Source: Strigamia acuminata
Taxonomy: Eukaryota; Arthropoda; Chilopoda; Geophilomorpha; Linotaeniidae
Direction of reading: 5' to 3'
Assembly (NCBI GenBank): GCA_949358305.1
Contig: OX442314.1
Coordinates: forward strand, 7,197,087-7,242,059
Length of the DNA: 44,973 nt
The notes below the pieces were generated by a model that was given only the letters and a program-made list of their open reading frames with translations, was not told the DNA's origin and ran no database searches. The translations under genes were made by a program, and so were the position numbers. Below are positions 20,201 through 38,549 of the stretch, one piece after another (the stretch's first letter is position 1; the number at the start of each line of letters is the position of its first letter).

Positions 20201-23200
20201 CGGCAGCGGCGGCGGTAGCCCCGACGACTCGCCCCGAAAATAAGCTCCCGCACCGGCATTTCTTCGTCCGTCTAAACCTCGCAGCGCGCGTGCGGTCGCG
20301 TGCATTCTACTCGTGTCCGGTGTGGCGATCGGTACGGGGTAAAAAAAAAAATATTACACGCAAAAGGAAAGACGATTAAAATTTTAATTCTCCGGTCGTG
20401 GAACCGACTTTGTGGTTTGCGTTTTAACCGTTAATTAGGTTATCTTCGTCGCACTTTATCGCAATAAAAATTTTATAGGAAACCCGCCGCTCCGCATTTT
20501 ATTTTCACCTCCCGGGGGTCTTGCGCCGTCGTATTCGATGGCAGTCGCCTTCGGTGCGTTCAATTGACCCCGTGAGTGCTTTCGGATCGAGACCGATGTG
20601 AGAGGTCGACATTCACGCCCCGACGATCGGTGCGGACCACTGGCATTTTTTCACCCATCCGTTTATCGGTCGTCGGTCCGATGCACGCTCCAGCCAGTGA
20701 TTTTGTCGACGGGTCTCCGAGAGCGGTCTCGGTCTCAGACTGGCCTTCGGGCCGGTCAAAATAATAAATAAATAAATAAATAAATAAATGGATCGGAAAT
20801 AGGTCGCACCCGTCCCGGCGAGAATAAGGGTGGGTGGCGTCGTTGAGCGACGTCAGCGGCAGCGACGTCAGTGGCAGCGACAGCCCCGACGACTAACTCG
20901 CCCCGAAAATAAGGTCCTGCGCCGGCATCCGTTCGTTCGTTCAAACCTCGCAGCGCTCGTGCGGTCGCGTGCATTCTACTCGTGTCCGACGTGGCGATCG
21001 GTACGGAGTAAAAAAAAAAAGATCATCAGAGAAAGGAAGACGATTAAAATTTTAATTCTCCAGTCGTGGCACCGACTTTGCGGTTCGTGCTTTAACCGTT
21101 AATTAGGTTATCTTCGTTGTGGCAGATTCGAATAAAAGTTTTACAAAATAATCGTCGTTTTACATTTTTAAATCATTTCCCAGGGACCGTGTACCGTCGC
21201 AGTCGATGCGAGTCCCGGTCATCGCATCCGATAGACATTGCGGACGTTTTTCAGATCGAGACTGGAGTACCTGTTGAGTACCAAATGGCCGGTCGGTCGT
21301 TGGTGTGGTTCCGTCTCCTAAAATGTTCGTCGCCATTTTCTGTTGGTCGAGTCGCCTATCATCCAATGGTCGGTCGGTGGGTCTCGGTCTCAGACTGGCC
21401 TTCGGGCCGGTCAAAATAACAAATAAATGAATAAATCGGAAATAGAACGTCCCCGTCCCGGCCAGAATAGGGGCAGGTGGTGTCGTTGAGCGGCGTCAGC
21501 GGCAGCGACAGCCCGGACGAATCGCCCCGAAAATAAGGTCCTGCGCTGGCATCCGTTTGTTCGTTCAAACCTCGCAGCGCTCGTGCGGTCGCGTGCATTC
21601 TACTCGTGTCCGACGTGGCGATCGGTACGGAGTAAAAAAAAAAAAGATCATCAGAGAAAGGAAGACGATTAAAATTTTAATTCTCCGGTCGTGGCACCGA
21701 CTTTGCGGTTCGTACTTTAACCGTTAATTAGGTTATCTTCGTCGTAATTCGTTGGAATAAAAATTTTATAGAAAATGAGCCGTTTCGTATTTTATTTTCA
21801 TCTTCCGGGGGTCTCGCGCCGTCGTTGTGGACGGGAGTCTTCCCGAACACGTTCGATGGGTTTTGCCAACACTTTCAGATCGAACTCGGGACTCGGGCCC
21901 GCCGCTCGGTCGAGCGGCGCACAGTACCCGCCGAGCGGCGCGGTATCCGATATAAAAGGACCCTTGCTTCGCCACGGTCTCAGACTGGCCTTCGGGCCGG
22001 TCAAAATAATAAATAAATAAATAAATAAATAAGTCCGAAAATGGAACGTATCCGTCCCGACGAATAGATGCGGTTGGGGTCGTTGAGCGACAGCGGCGGC
22101 AGCGGCAGCCCCGACGACTCGCCCCGAAAATAAGCTCCCTTACCGGCATTCCTTCGACCGTCTAAACCTCGCAGCATGCGTGCGGTCGCGTGCATTCTAC
22201 TCGTGTCCGATGTGGCGATCGGTACGAGGTAAAAAAAATATCACACGAAAAAAGAAAGACGATTAAAATTTTAATTCTTCGGTCGTGGGACCGACTTTGC
22301 GGTCCGTGCTTTAACCGTTAATTAGGTTATCTTCGTCGTAATTCGTTGGAATAAAAATTTTATAGAAAATGAGCCGTTTCGTATTTTATTTTCATCTTCC
22401 GGGGGTCTCGCGCCGTCGTTGTGGACGGGAGTCTTCCCGAACACGTTCGATGGGTTTTGCCAACACTTTCAGATCGAACTCGGGACTCGGGCCCGCCGCT
22501 CGGTCGAGCGGCGCACAGTACCCGCCGAGCGGCGCGGTATCCGATATAAAAGGACCCTTGCTTCGCCACGGTCTCAGACTGGCCTTCGGGCCGGTCAAAA
22601 TAATAAATAAATAAATAAATAAATAAGTCCGAAAATGGAACGTATCCGTCCCGACGAATAGATGCGGTTGGGGTCGTTGAGCGACAGCGGCGGCAGCGGC
22701 AGCCCCGACGACTCGCCCCGAAAATAAGCTTCCTTACCGGCATTCCTTCGACCGTCTAAACCTCGCAGCATGCGTGCGGTCGCGTGCATTCTACTCGTGT
22801 CCGATGTGGCGATCGGTACGAGGTAAAAAAAATATCACACGAAAAAAGAAAGACGATTAAAATTTTAATTCTTCGGTCGTGGGACCGACTTTGCGGTCCG
22901 TGCTTTAACCGTTAATTAGGTTATCTTCGTCGTAATTCGTTGGAATAAAAATTTTATAGAAAATGAGCCGTTTCGTATTTTATTTTCATCTTCCGGGGGT
23001 CTCGCGCCGTCGTTGTGGACGGGAGTCTTCCCGAACACGTTCGATGGGTTTTGCCAACACTTTCAGATCGAACTCGGGACTCGGGCCCGCCGCTCGGTCG
23101 AGCGGCGCACAGTACCCGCCGAGCGGCGCGGTATTTGATACCCGTCTCTGTAAAAGCAGCCGTGCTTTTTCGGTCTCAGGCTGGCCTTCGGGCCGGTCAA

Positions 23201-23215
23201 AATAATAAATAAATA

Positions 23216-24446
23216 AGTCGAGAATGGGCCACCGCCGGCCGGTGGGGCCAATCGTCGCGGGTGGGTGGGGCAGGCAGCCAACCGTCCACCGATCGATCGA
23301 TCGATTGATTGATCGACCGACCAATCAATCGGTTTTCAGATTTCGGGTTTTCACGGGTCCCAGGTTTTTCAGGTTTTTCAGATTTTTCAGATTTCAGATT
23401 TCAGATTTCAGATTTCAGATTTCACATCGAATAATGTACGGAGTCTCTTCGGTGCCATTCTCATTTTGACCGTTAAGGACAGACAGACTGCTCCTCGACC
23501 AGGACCGACTAATGCGACAACTAGACCCGTCGCCCGTCGCGCGAGCCCGCCTCATTTTTTTCGCTCGTTTATTCACGCTTAGTTTTAAGAAAAATTTTCA
23601 AATTTTACAAATGTACACAAATAAAAAGACCGTTTACTTTTCGCTCCAATTGTTTATTCTTTATACGCCTTTACAACTCTTACGAGAAGATAAATAGAAA
23701 GCGAGAAAATATAATCGATCAACCACGCCGTCGGCGCCTAACCCGAACCCGTAGTCCCCGCTTCGTTCTTCTCCTCCCCGTTCACGGGACGGGCCGAACA
23801 CCGAACACCGAGCGCCGAGCGCTGCGCGGGCACCTGGTGGCGCAACCGGGCAACATGACGCGGCACGATTCAAAACGCCGATCGTTTATTCGTTTCATTT
23901 TATTTTGTTTCGTTTCGTTTCATTTTATTGTTTCACTTTGTTTTATTTTGTTTCATTTTTTCTTTTTAATTCGCATCGCCGAGCGTCGCGTCGCAGCGCC
24001 GTGACATCGAGGTGAACAGCGGATCAAGCTTTTTCCCGCCATTGTTGTGCCCTTCTCCTTCTTCGCGACGCACACGCGTACATATATCGGTTCGCTGGAC
24101 TCCGTAGAGTGGGAAAAACAAACAAACAAACAAACAAAAAAAAAACGAACAAACGAGTAAGTAAGGCTATCCAATCGCATTATTTCTTAAAAAAAAAACA
24201 AACAAACGAGAGAAGAAACGGAACGGGCGAATAAAAACGGCGTGCCATGCGGGACAGCGTGCGTGAGCACGGAGGAGGGGGGAAACCCCGTCGATATCAA
24301 ACGACTAGATTCAACGTTGGTTTTGTGGTTACTACTCGCGGCGCTATTATTTGTCCGTCCGTTCGTCCGTTAATCGGTCTAATGAATTAACCAATTAATT
24401 GATTAAACGACCAATTCGTTTATAAGTAGGCGATTGATCGACGAAA
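23216..24446. other. No gene recognised; short repeats and upstream region of the zinc-finger gene
   Basis: Contains (GATC/GATT)n at 23290-23312, a 7-bp ATTTCAG tandem at about 23385-23425, TTTTATTT/CATTTTGTTT repeats at 23890-23965, and (AAAC)n near 24118-24140. Short open frames show no family resemblance. The last ~200 bp presumably hold the promoter of the gene starting at 24447. Confidence 0.45.
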
Positions 24447-28025
<3,579 letters not shown>

Positions 28026-28283
28026 GCGAGCGAGCGAGCGAGCGAGCGACCGACCGACTTAGAACGACCGACCGACCGACCGACCAACCGACTTAGAACG
28101 AACGACCGACCAACCGACTTAGAACGACCGACCGACCGATTGACCGACCGACCGACCGACCGACTTAGAATGACGCGAGCTGGACAGGCAGACAGCGAGC
28201 GAGCGAGGTGGACGACCGAACGCGCGAGCGACATCGACGACGTCGTCCGCGACCTATTTATTTATTTTTTTTATTTATTTTTT

Positions 28284-28362
<79 letters not shown>

Positions 28363-28600
28363 TTTTTCTCCATTCGTTCATTCATTCGTTCACCCATTCA
28401 TTTATTTATTTGTTTATGTATACATACATACATACATATACACATGTATATATATACATTTTGTTGTTGTGTTATCTGCTCTCTCGAATAAATCAGCGAG
28501 TAAACCACACGCCTCGCCTCTCTCTCTCTTCATTTCTTCTCAAAAACGTTCAAATCAACCTACGAGGTTGAAACAAACAAAAAAGAAAGAAACCCGAAGT
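28026..28600. other. 3' flank of the zinc-finger gene
   Basis: After the stop codon come (GAGC)n, a diverged GACC/TTAGAACGACC repeat (28050-28170), a (TTTA)n run of about 110 bp (28254-28366), TACATACA repeats, and a candidate poly(A) signal AATAAA at 28487-28492. No coding sequence recognised. Confidence 0.6.
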
Positions 28601-28690
28601 AAAGTAAAGTAAAGTAAAGTAAAGTAAAGTAAAGTAGAGTAGAGTAGAGTAGAGTAGAGTAGAGTAGAGTAGAGTAGAGTAGAGTAAAAT
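28597..28690. repeat. Pentanucleotide microsatellite, two phases
   Basis: About eight AAAGT units followed by about eleven AGAGT units, leading directly into the first tRNA-like unit. Related AGTAGAATAGAGT sequence precedes the fourth unit at ~30010, so the pentamer belongs to the repeat family's head. Confidence 0.85.
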
Positions 28691-28696
28691 AGAGCA

Positions 28697-28970
28697 CTCG
28701 AACCGAAAGCGACGAAATTCCAGACGACCACGAAGACGCTTTATCTTCGGCCCCGGGTGGCCGAGCGGGCAGGGTGACCTGCCGCACGGAGCTGGTGACC
28801 GAAGGTTCGCGTCCCGCTCCCGCCGACTTTTCGTTTCACCGATCTTCTGGACAATCCTACTTCTATGATTTCTTACAAATGAGTACTTTACTTTATGAAC
28901 GAATTCTCATGAATACTACTCTCTCGCAAGACCCGCGGGAGGGGGGGTCGAAGGTATCGGCCCTTCTTTA
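28697..28970 (+). repeat. tRNA-derived pol III unit S1
   Basis: A type II (Ser/Leu-like) tRNA-related core with A box TGGCCGAGCGG (28758-28768) and B box GGTTCGCGTCC (28804-28814), 46 nt apart. Between them GCAGG-GTGA-CCTGC forms a hairpin with a GNRA loop. A conserved ~50-nt head (GAAAGCGACGAAATTCCAGA) precedes it. About 105 nt downstream come a hairpin, CTCTCGC...GCGGGAG, then GAAGG...CCTTC and a T-rich end. The acceptor stem does not pair, so this is not a working tRNA. SINE or non-coding RNA gene are both possible. Confidence 0.7.
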
Positions 28971-29165
28971 TTTTATTTTATTTTATTTTATTTTATTTTA
29001 TTTTATTTTATTTTATTTGATTTGATTTGATTTGATTTGATTTCATTTTATTTTATTTCATTCTTTTTGTTTTTATCCACCCATCTACCTATCAATCTAT
29101 CCATTTATTCGTTTATCTATTTATTTATTTATTTATTTATTTATTTACCGAAGTGAAACAAACAT

Positions 29166-29424
29166 TCGAATCGGAAGCGACGAAATCCTAGACGACCACG
29201 AAAACGCTTTAATTTCGGCCCCGAGTGGCCGAGCGGGCAGGGCGACCTGCCGCACGGAGCTGGTGACCGAGGGTTCGCGTCCCGCTCTCCCCCGACTTTT
29301 CGTTGGCAACATTGAATGATTGATTTGTATTAGTTGGTTTATTATACTGTGACAAGTTCTTGAAAATACTACTCTTCCGCAAGACTCGCGGGAGGGGGGG
29401 GTCGAAGGTATCGGCCCTTCTTTA
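29166..29424 (+). repeat. tRNA-derived pol III unit S2
   Basis: Same layout as S1. A box 29226-29236, B box GGTTCGCGTCC 29272-29282. The 3' hairpin at 29372-29393 reads CTTCCGC...GCGGGAG, keeping pairing through a T-G wobble. It starts 468 bp after S1, separated by (TTTTA)n and (TTTA)n sequence. Confidence 0.68.
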
Positions 29425-29610
29425 TTTTATTTCATTTTATTTTATTCTATTTTTAATTTTATTTCCACCTACCTATCTACCCGTCTGTTTATTTATTTGT
29501 TTATTTATTTGTTTATTTATTTATTTATTTATTTATTTATTTCTTTCTTTCTTTCTTTTTTCTTCCTTTCGTCTCTTTTCCTCTCGTTCGTTCGGCCAAA
29601 ATGAAACGAA

Positions 29611-29893
29611 TACTCGAATCGGAAGCGACGAAATTCTAGACGACCACGAGGACGCTTTATCTTCGGCCCCGGGTGGCCGAGCGAGTAGAGTGACCTACCG
29701 CACGGAGCTGGTGACCGAGAGTTCGAGTCCCGCTCTCCCGACTTTCCGTTTCTCCGAAATTATTCGGTAACATCTCTTTCTTTCTTCGTAATTACTCGTT
29801 ATCGTACTAGTGGTTTATTAATACATTCTCATGGGCAATACTCTCCCGCAAGACCCGCGGGAGGGGGGGTCGAAGGTATCGGCCCTTCTTTAT
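29611..29893 (+). repeat. tRNA-derived pol III unit S3
   Basis: A box is altered at its last base (TGGCCGAGCGA, 29674-29684); B box is AGTTCGAGTCC (29720-29730). The internal stem changes from GCAGG/CCTGC to GTAGA/CCTAC, preserving one pair by a C-G to T-A double change and losing the last pair. The 3' hairpin CTCCCGC...GCGGGAG (from 29843) is fully paired. Confidence 0.68.
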
Positions 29894-30024
29894 TTTATTT
29901 CACTTTATTTTCATTATTTTTTTTTTTCTATTTATTTTTTTTATTTCCACCCATTTATCTATTTATTCATTTATTCATTCGCGTCTCTCTTTCGTTCATT
30001 TGGCCAAAGTGAAGTAGAATAGAG

Positions 30025-30300
30025 TACTCGAATTGGGGCCGACACAATTCCAAGCCACTACGAGGGCGGTTTATCTTCGGCCCCGGGTGGCCGAGCGGGT
30101 AGGGTGACCTGCCGCACGGAGACGTGGACCGAAAGTTCGAGTCCCGCTCCCGCCGACTTTTCATTTCACCGATGTTTTCTCAGAAACCCTTCTTCTATGA
30201 TTGATTTGTTACAAATGAGTACTTTACTAACGCATTCTCATGAATACTACTCTCTCGCAAGACCCGCGGGAGGGGGGGTCGAAGGTATCGGCCCTTCTTT
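30025..30300 (+). repeat. tRNA-derived pol III unit S4
   Basis: A box 30078-30088 intact; B box AGTTCGAGTCC 30134-30144. The variable-arm segment differs from the others (GGAGACGTGGACCGAAAG in place of GGAGCTGGTGACCGAGGG). The 3' hairpin begins at 30250. Last copy of the left cluster. Confidence 0.66.
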
Positions 30301-30757
30301 ATTTTATTCGACCTCCCTCCTCTCGTTCTTTTATTTTATTTCATTCCACTTTTTTATTTTATTTATTTTTTTTACTTATTTCTTTCCATTCTTCTCTCTT
30401 TTTATTCATTCATTCATTCATTCATTCATTCATTCATTCATTTATTTGGTTCGTTTTGTTTTTATAAATACAGTCCGCGTCGTCAGGTGCCGCTCTACAG
30501 AGTTTGCGCCGCAGCAAAACAACACCCATTCCTACCTTTGACCCCGCTCGACGGCGTCATTCAATCCGCACGCACCATCGTCGAAAAAGAAAGAAAAAGA
30601 AACGAGAAACGAGAAATAAACCAATAAAGAAAGACGAGCCAGCCGACCGACCAACTTTCCCGGTTCGTGTTTATTAATTTATTAATCAATTAATTGATTA
30701 ATTGATTGGTTGGCTAAACGACCGTTTCGTCCGTTCGTTCGTTCGTTCGTTTAAGCC
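30301..30757. other. Spacer upstream of the piggyBac gene
   Basis: TTTTATTT and (CATT)n runs (30405-30440), then ~300 bp of non-repetitive sequence, and (GTTC)n just before the start codon. No gene recognised. This stretch should contain the piggyBac-type gene's promoter and 5' UTR. Confidence 0.45.
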
Positions 30758-33207
<2,450 letters not shown>

Positions 33208-33535
33208 CCGCGACGTTTCCACGACCGAGCGCGCGCCGACGCTCGGGCGGCCAACCGGCCGGTTAATTTTGTTTTATTTCATTCCTCCATTTGCCAGAAC
33301 GCGGCGGAGTAGTTTTGTTTGTTTTGCTTATTTATTTATTTATTCATTTATTCCATTTTTTTTGTAAGTTAATTTTATTATTTATTAACAAAGGCAACAA
33401 TGACGACGTATTGTCGATGCCGACAAAGAAAAAGAAAAAAAAGAAAACAAACGAACAAATCAATAAAAACGAACAAAAACAGACAAGTGAAACGAAAACG
33501 TGTGAATTAATTAGCTCGATCGGCCAACCAATCAA
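33208..33535. other. Convergent intergenic region
   Basis: Lies between the stop of the plus-strand piggyBac gene and the stop of the minus-strand coiled-coil gene. AATAAA at 33463-33468 could end the plus-strand transcript; TTTATTTATTTATT at 33328-33345 gives AATAAA on the minus strand. Otherwise low-complexity A-rich sequence. Confidence 0.55.
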
Positions 33536-35153
<1,618 letters not shown>

Positions 35154-35400
35154 CCGTAAAAAAAAAAAAATGGCGTCGGAGAAAAAAAAAACCTATGGCG
35201 TGGTCGGAATGCGACTGTCTGTCTGCCTGCCTGTCAGTCCGTCAGCCAGCCAGTCAGCTGACGACACGAAAAAAATAAAAAAAAAATGAACAAACAAACA
35301 AACAAACAAATAAATAATAGTAATAATAATAATAATTATTATTAAACAAAAAATAATTAATAACCGGTAACTAATTAACGACGATTAACAACGGCGAGAA
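35154..35400. other. Upstream flank of the coiled-coil gene
   Basis: Poly-A runs (35158-35170), GTCTGCC/CAGTC repeats, (AAAC)n and (AAT)n. Presumed promoter side of the minus-strand gene. No gene or motif recognised. Confidence 0.4.
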
Positions 35401-35720
35401 TGAATGGTAACGACGGCGAACGTTGTCGTTGAAATTGGCGGCGCTTTATCATCGGCCCCGAGTGGCCGAGCGGGCAGGGTGACCTGCCGCACGGAGCTGG
35501 TGACCGAGGGTTCGAGTCCCGCTTCCCGCCGATTTTTCATTTCTGGCAAAAACTGTATTGTCAAACAAATACGCATTCCTGGGGTTTCGATTGATATTGC
35601 CCCGTTCCAGTTCGTTCGTCCATACTTATTAGTTCTCTTCAGATGGTGATGATGAACACTCTCCCGCGGGGTTGCGGGAGGGTGGGGGGGGAGTCGAAAG
35701 ATTCGGCTCTCCTTTTATTT
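35400..35720 (+). repeat. tRNA-derived pol III unit S5
   Basis: A box TGGCCGAGCGG (35463-35473) and B box GGTTCGAGTCC (35509-35519), both matching the pol III consensus. The 3' hairpin at 35657-35684 has an 11-bp stem, CACTCTCCCGC/GCGGGAGGGTG, with loop GGGGTT. A second hairpin GAGTCGAA-AGA-TTCGGCTC follows, then CCTTTTATTT. First unit of the right cluster, a distinct subfamily from S1-S4. The head upstream of the core differs from the other units. Confidence 0.7.
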
Positions 35721-35861
35721 ATTTATTTATTTTATTTTATTTTATTTTATTTTTTTCGTTTACATACATATATTTGTTTTTATTTTTATTCTTTTTCTTT
35801 TCTTTTCTTTTCTTTTTTTCCGAGATTCGAACAGAACTGCCGAGTTAAGTTAAGTTGGGCT

Positions 35862-36175
35862 AAAACAGAAAAGGAAGAAATTCGAAGCGACGGTTCTAGA
35901 CGGCTACGAGGGCGGTTTATCTTCGGCCCCGGGTGGCCGAGCGGGCAGGGTGACCTGCCGCACGGAGCTGGTGACCGAGGGTTCGAGTCCCGCTTCCCGC
36001 CAATTTTTCATTTCTGGCAAAAACTGTATCACAGAAACACTCATATCTATCTTAACATTGTCGAGTCTATTGCACGGTTGTGCGCCATTCTTTCTCTTCA
36101 GATAGTGAGGCACACTCTCTCGCGAGGTTGCGAGAGGGTGGGGGGAAGTCGGAAGATTCGGCTCTCCTTTTGTTT
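35862..36175 (+). repeat. tRNA-derived pol III unit S6
   Basis: A box 35934-35944, B box GGTTCGAGTCC 35980-35990. Its 3' hairpin (36112-36139) is CACTCTCTCGC/GCGAGAGGGTG with loop GAGGTT: relative to S5 one C-G pair became T-A by changes on both sides. Ends in CCTTTTG and T-rich sequence. Confidence 0.7.
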
Positions 36176-36314
36176 TTATTTTTTTCGTTCATATTTTTGT
36201 TTTTATTTCTATTCTTTTTCTCTTCTCTTCTCTTCTTTTCTTTTTTTCTCTTTTCTTTTTTTTTTTGTTTTTTCCTCCCCGAGATTCGAACGGGGCTGCC
36301 GAGTCGAGTTGGGT

Positions 36315-36640
36315 TAAAACAGAAAAGGAAGAAATTCGAAGCGACGAAATTCTAGACGGCCACGAGGACGGTTTATCTTCGGGCCCGGGTGGCCGAGCGG
36401 GCAGGGTGACCTGCCGCACGGAGTTGGTGACCGAGAGTTCGAGTCCCGCTCCCGCCGACTTTTCATTTCCGACAAAGCTGTATTGTCAAACACGCATTCC
36501 ACAGCATTTCAGTTGATATTGCCAAATATTGTGCCGTTCCAGTTTGGTCTCTTATTATTTCGAGATGGTGATGATGAACACTTTCCCGCGGGGTTGCGAG
36601 GGGGTGGGGGAGAGTCGAAAGATTCGGTTCTCCTTTTGTT
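36315..36640 (+). repeat. tRNA-derived pol III unit S7
   Basis: A box 36390-36400, B box AGTTCGAGTCC 36436-36446. The 3' hairpin (CTTTCCCGC...GCGAGGGGG, from 36580) has one unpaired position. The head sequence (AGAAATTCGAAGCGACG) matches S6 and the S1-S3 heads. Last unit of the right cluster. Confidence 0.67.
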
Positions 36641-37325
36641 TTTATTTTTATTTTTATTTTTATTTATTTTGTTTTATTTTGTTTTATTTTTTATTTTTTA
36701 ATTTTCAATTTTATTCAATTTTTCTCCCCCCCCCCCGTCGATCATCGTCGCCACCGTCTCGTGTGGCGGTCGGGTGAAAGGAAAAAAAAAAGAAAAAAAA
36801 AAAAAAAAAAAAAAAAGAAAGAAAACCCTTCGCATCACCTTATCCGCGATGTGTCGGGAGGGCGTCTGAGAACCCACTCGCCCATTCTCAGCGGCCGCAT
36901 TTTCCAATTTTCGCCACCGGATGTCGCGCTCGCGTCACGCTCGTCCGTATCCCTCTCATCCCCACTCGTTGATCGACCTACTGGCTTCTTCGTCTCCCCT
37001 TTCGTCGCTCCTGCCGAGAAAGGTAAGCGAGATCGTCAATCGGATCGGGTCGGGTCGGACCGAAACCAACTCGACCGATCGACACGCGTCCTCCCGTTTC
37101 TCGGCCGCCGACGCGCGACCGGGATTAATTGATTGGTTTGGTTCGGTTCGGTTCGGTTCGGTTCGGTTCGGTTCGGTTCGGTCCGATCGGCGAATTTTCT
37201 CTTTCGTACGTTCGTTCATTCGTTCGTTCGCTCACCCGTTTGTTTGTTTATTATTTAAATCTAGCCACTCCATTCGTTCGTCCATTTTTTTTTTCCCCGT
37301 CAACATCCTCATCGCCGCCGCCGAC
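36641..37325. other. Upstream region of the Ala-rich gene, possible 5' exon
   Basis: T-rich and (A)n stretches to 36825, then a possible non-coding or coding exon ending at 37022 with a GTAAGC donor and an acceptor at 37263-37264. A (GGTTC)n repeat (37138-37180) lies within that intron. A 34-codon frame begins at ATG 36921, but splicing it onward gives a different frame in the last exon than the one favoured for the Ala-rich gene, so I treat it as 5' UTR. Confidence 0.4.
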
Positions 37326-37962
37326 ATGTCGGGACATCGCCGCGACCACCCTTCGTAAGTTTCGCGACCGTTTAGTTAGTCAGTCAGTCAGTCAGTCAGT
37401 CGGTTAGCTAGTTGGTTAATCGACCAGCCAACCGACCGACTTTCTTTTATCTTTATTTTTTTTTTCTAAGGATTCCACAGCCGCCGCCGCTGCCACGCTC
37501 CATGGTCGAGTGGAACCTGGGCGCGGGACGGGGCAGGGCGTCCCGATGGGCCGGTCGCGCGGCCCGCGGCTACCCGTGAGTACCGTGATCGATCAATTAC
37601 TTGATTTATTTATTTATTTTAATTTCTTTTGGTTTTTTTTTTTTTTTTTTTTTTTTAGAATTCCACCGCCACCCATCACGCCGGACATGGAGGTGATCGG
37701 CGCGGCGGTGGATGCGGCCGGTCGCTCCGCCGCGGCGTGCAGGGCGGCCGAGGGCGTCGCCCGCGCCCTCGAGTTTCCCGTTCCAGAGGTGGCCATGGCG
37801 GTGGGCACGACGTCGGTGGTCGTGGCGGCCCGCCTGGCCACGTGGGCGACCCGCGCGGCCTTCAGCTCGGTCGCGGCGGCCGTAGCGGTGGTCGCGGCCA
37901 CGACGGGCAACGAGGAGGCGGTCGACGCCGTCGTCACGGCGGCCGGTGCGGTCGGGGCGGCT

Positions 37963-38535
37963 TGTTGGTCCTTGAAACCACTTCGGACGTTTATTTAACG
38001 CTTTTTCGATGCACAATGACGCTACCTGAACTTTTTCACATCATTGGTCGTTATATTTCCTTTCCCCAAATGATTTGGTGTTTATTTCCTACTTAACTGG
38101 TTGTTACCAGTTTATTTCCGTATATTTACTTTATGTTGTAAGGGAAATGCATGGTGCCTGCATTAACTGTGTCTTAACACACTGGGCATCATGCATCGCC
38201 TATCTGTTTATACCTGTGAGTCGCTCGCTTCTGTCACCAGAGCGCACTCCCTTTTATTCCAAGATGGCGACGCACACTGCTAAGTGTGCTCCTGTGCTTT
38301 TCAATCCTGTTTTCGTAAGTTTTAGGTTAATAAATCGTTTATTTTGTTTATAAATAATTCGTTTCTTGTGTCTGCACGTAGATAAGTGCAGACACCACGC
38401 AAATTCGACCAGAACCGGCTCGAATTCGCGTACACGACGTGCCGCACGTCTCGTGCGTGCTATATCGTACGTGTTGGCTTATTTTTAAGCGTTTCCACTG
38501 CCTAGTCTGTGCTGTTTTTGCAGCATACCACCACA
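37963..38535 (+). repeat. E2 left LTR (573 bp)
   Basis: Begins TGTTGGTCCTTG, ends CATACCACCACA. Contains AAGATGGCGAC (38261-38271) and a poly(A) signal AATAAA (38329-38334). Boundaries fixed by the duplicate LTR and the CGGCT target repeats. Confidence 0.96.
38261..38271 (+). promoter_or_regulatory. YY1-like motif in E2 LTR
   Basis: AAGATGGCGAC fits AAnATGGCGnC. The same motif recurs in the right LTR (44508-44518). The LTRs of E1 carry AACATGGCGCAC although the two LTR families are otherwise dissimilar. Confidence 0.45.
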
Positions 38536-38537
38536 AT

Positions 38538-38549
38538 TGGTAGCAGAGG
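38538..38549 (+). promoter_or_regulatory. E2 primer-binding site (initiator tRNA-Met)
   Basis: TGGTAGCAGAGG is the exact 12-nt complement of the animal initiator tRNA-Met 3' end and starts 2 nt after the LTR, the same arrangement as in E1. Confidence 0.9.

Larger units (their letters stand above)
16190..23215 (+). repeat. Tandem array of eleven ~600-bp structured units
   Basis: Eleven diverged head-to-tail units. Each has, in order: a GCGTGCATTCTACTCGTGTCC block ending in GTAAAAA; a TTAAAATTTTAATTC block; two small hairpins; a TTTTATTTTCATCT block; a variable core of 120-200 bp; and a hairpin with a UUCG loop followed by (AAAT)n. UUCG hairpins start at 16509, 17100, 17779, 18423, 19032, 20088, 20738, 21393, 21983, 22577 and 23179. 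Spacing is 590-680 bp except 1,056 bp before the sixth, which includes ~500 bp of unrelated sequence (about 19207-19700). Units ending at 22002 and 22596 are almost identical (period 594), showing a recent duplication. The array breaks off at ~23215. It may be a tandem non-coding RNA locus or a structured satellite. Confidence 0.85.

Noticed and set aside
16527-22789. Repeated minus-strand frames beginning MHATARA in the array units
   Set aside because: They recur because the DNA repeats. They lack splice or start context, vary by frameshift among units, and match no protein. The hairpin evidence favours RNA or DNA structure.
36921-37358. Upstream coding start (ATG 36921) for the Ala-rich gene
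   Set aside because: Splicing it through 37023-37264 forces exon 3 into a Gly/Arg-rich frame; the frame from ATG 37326 gives a more protein-like product and a stop just beyond the E2 insertion.
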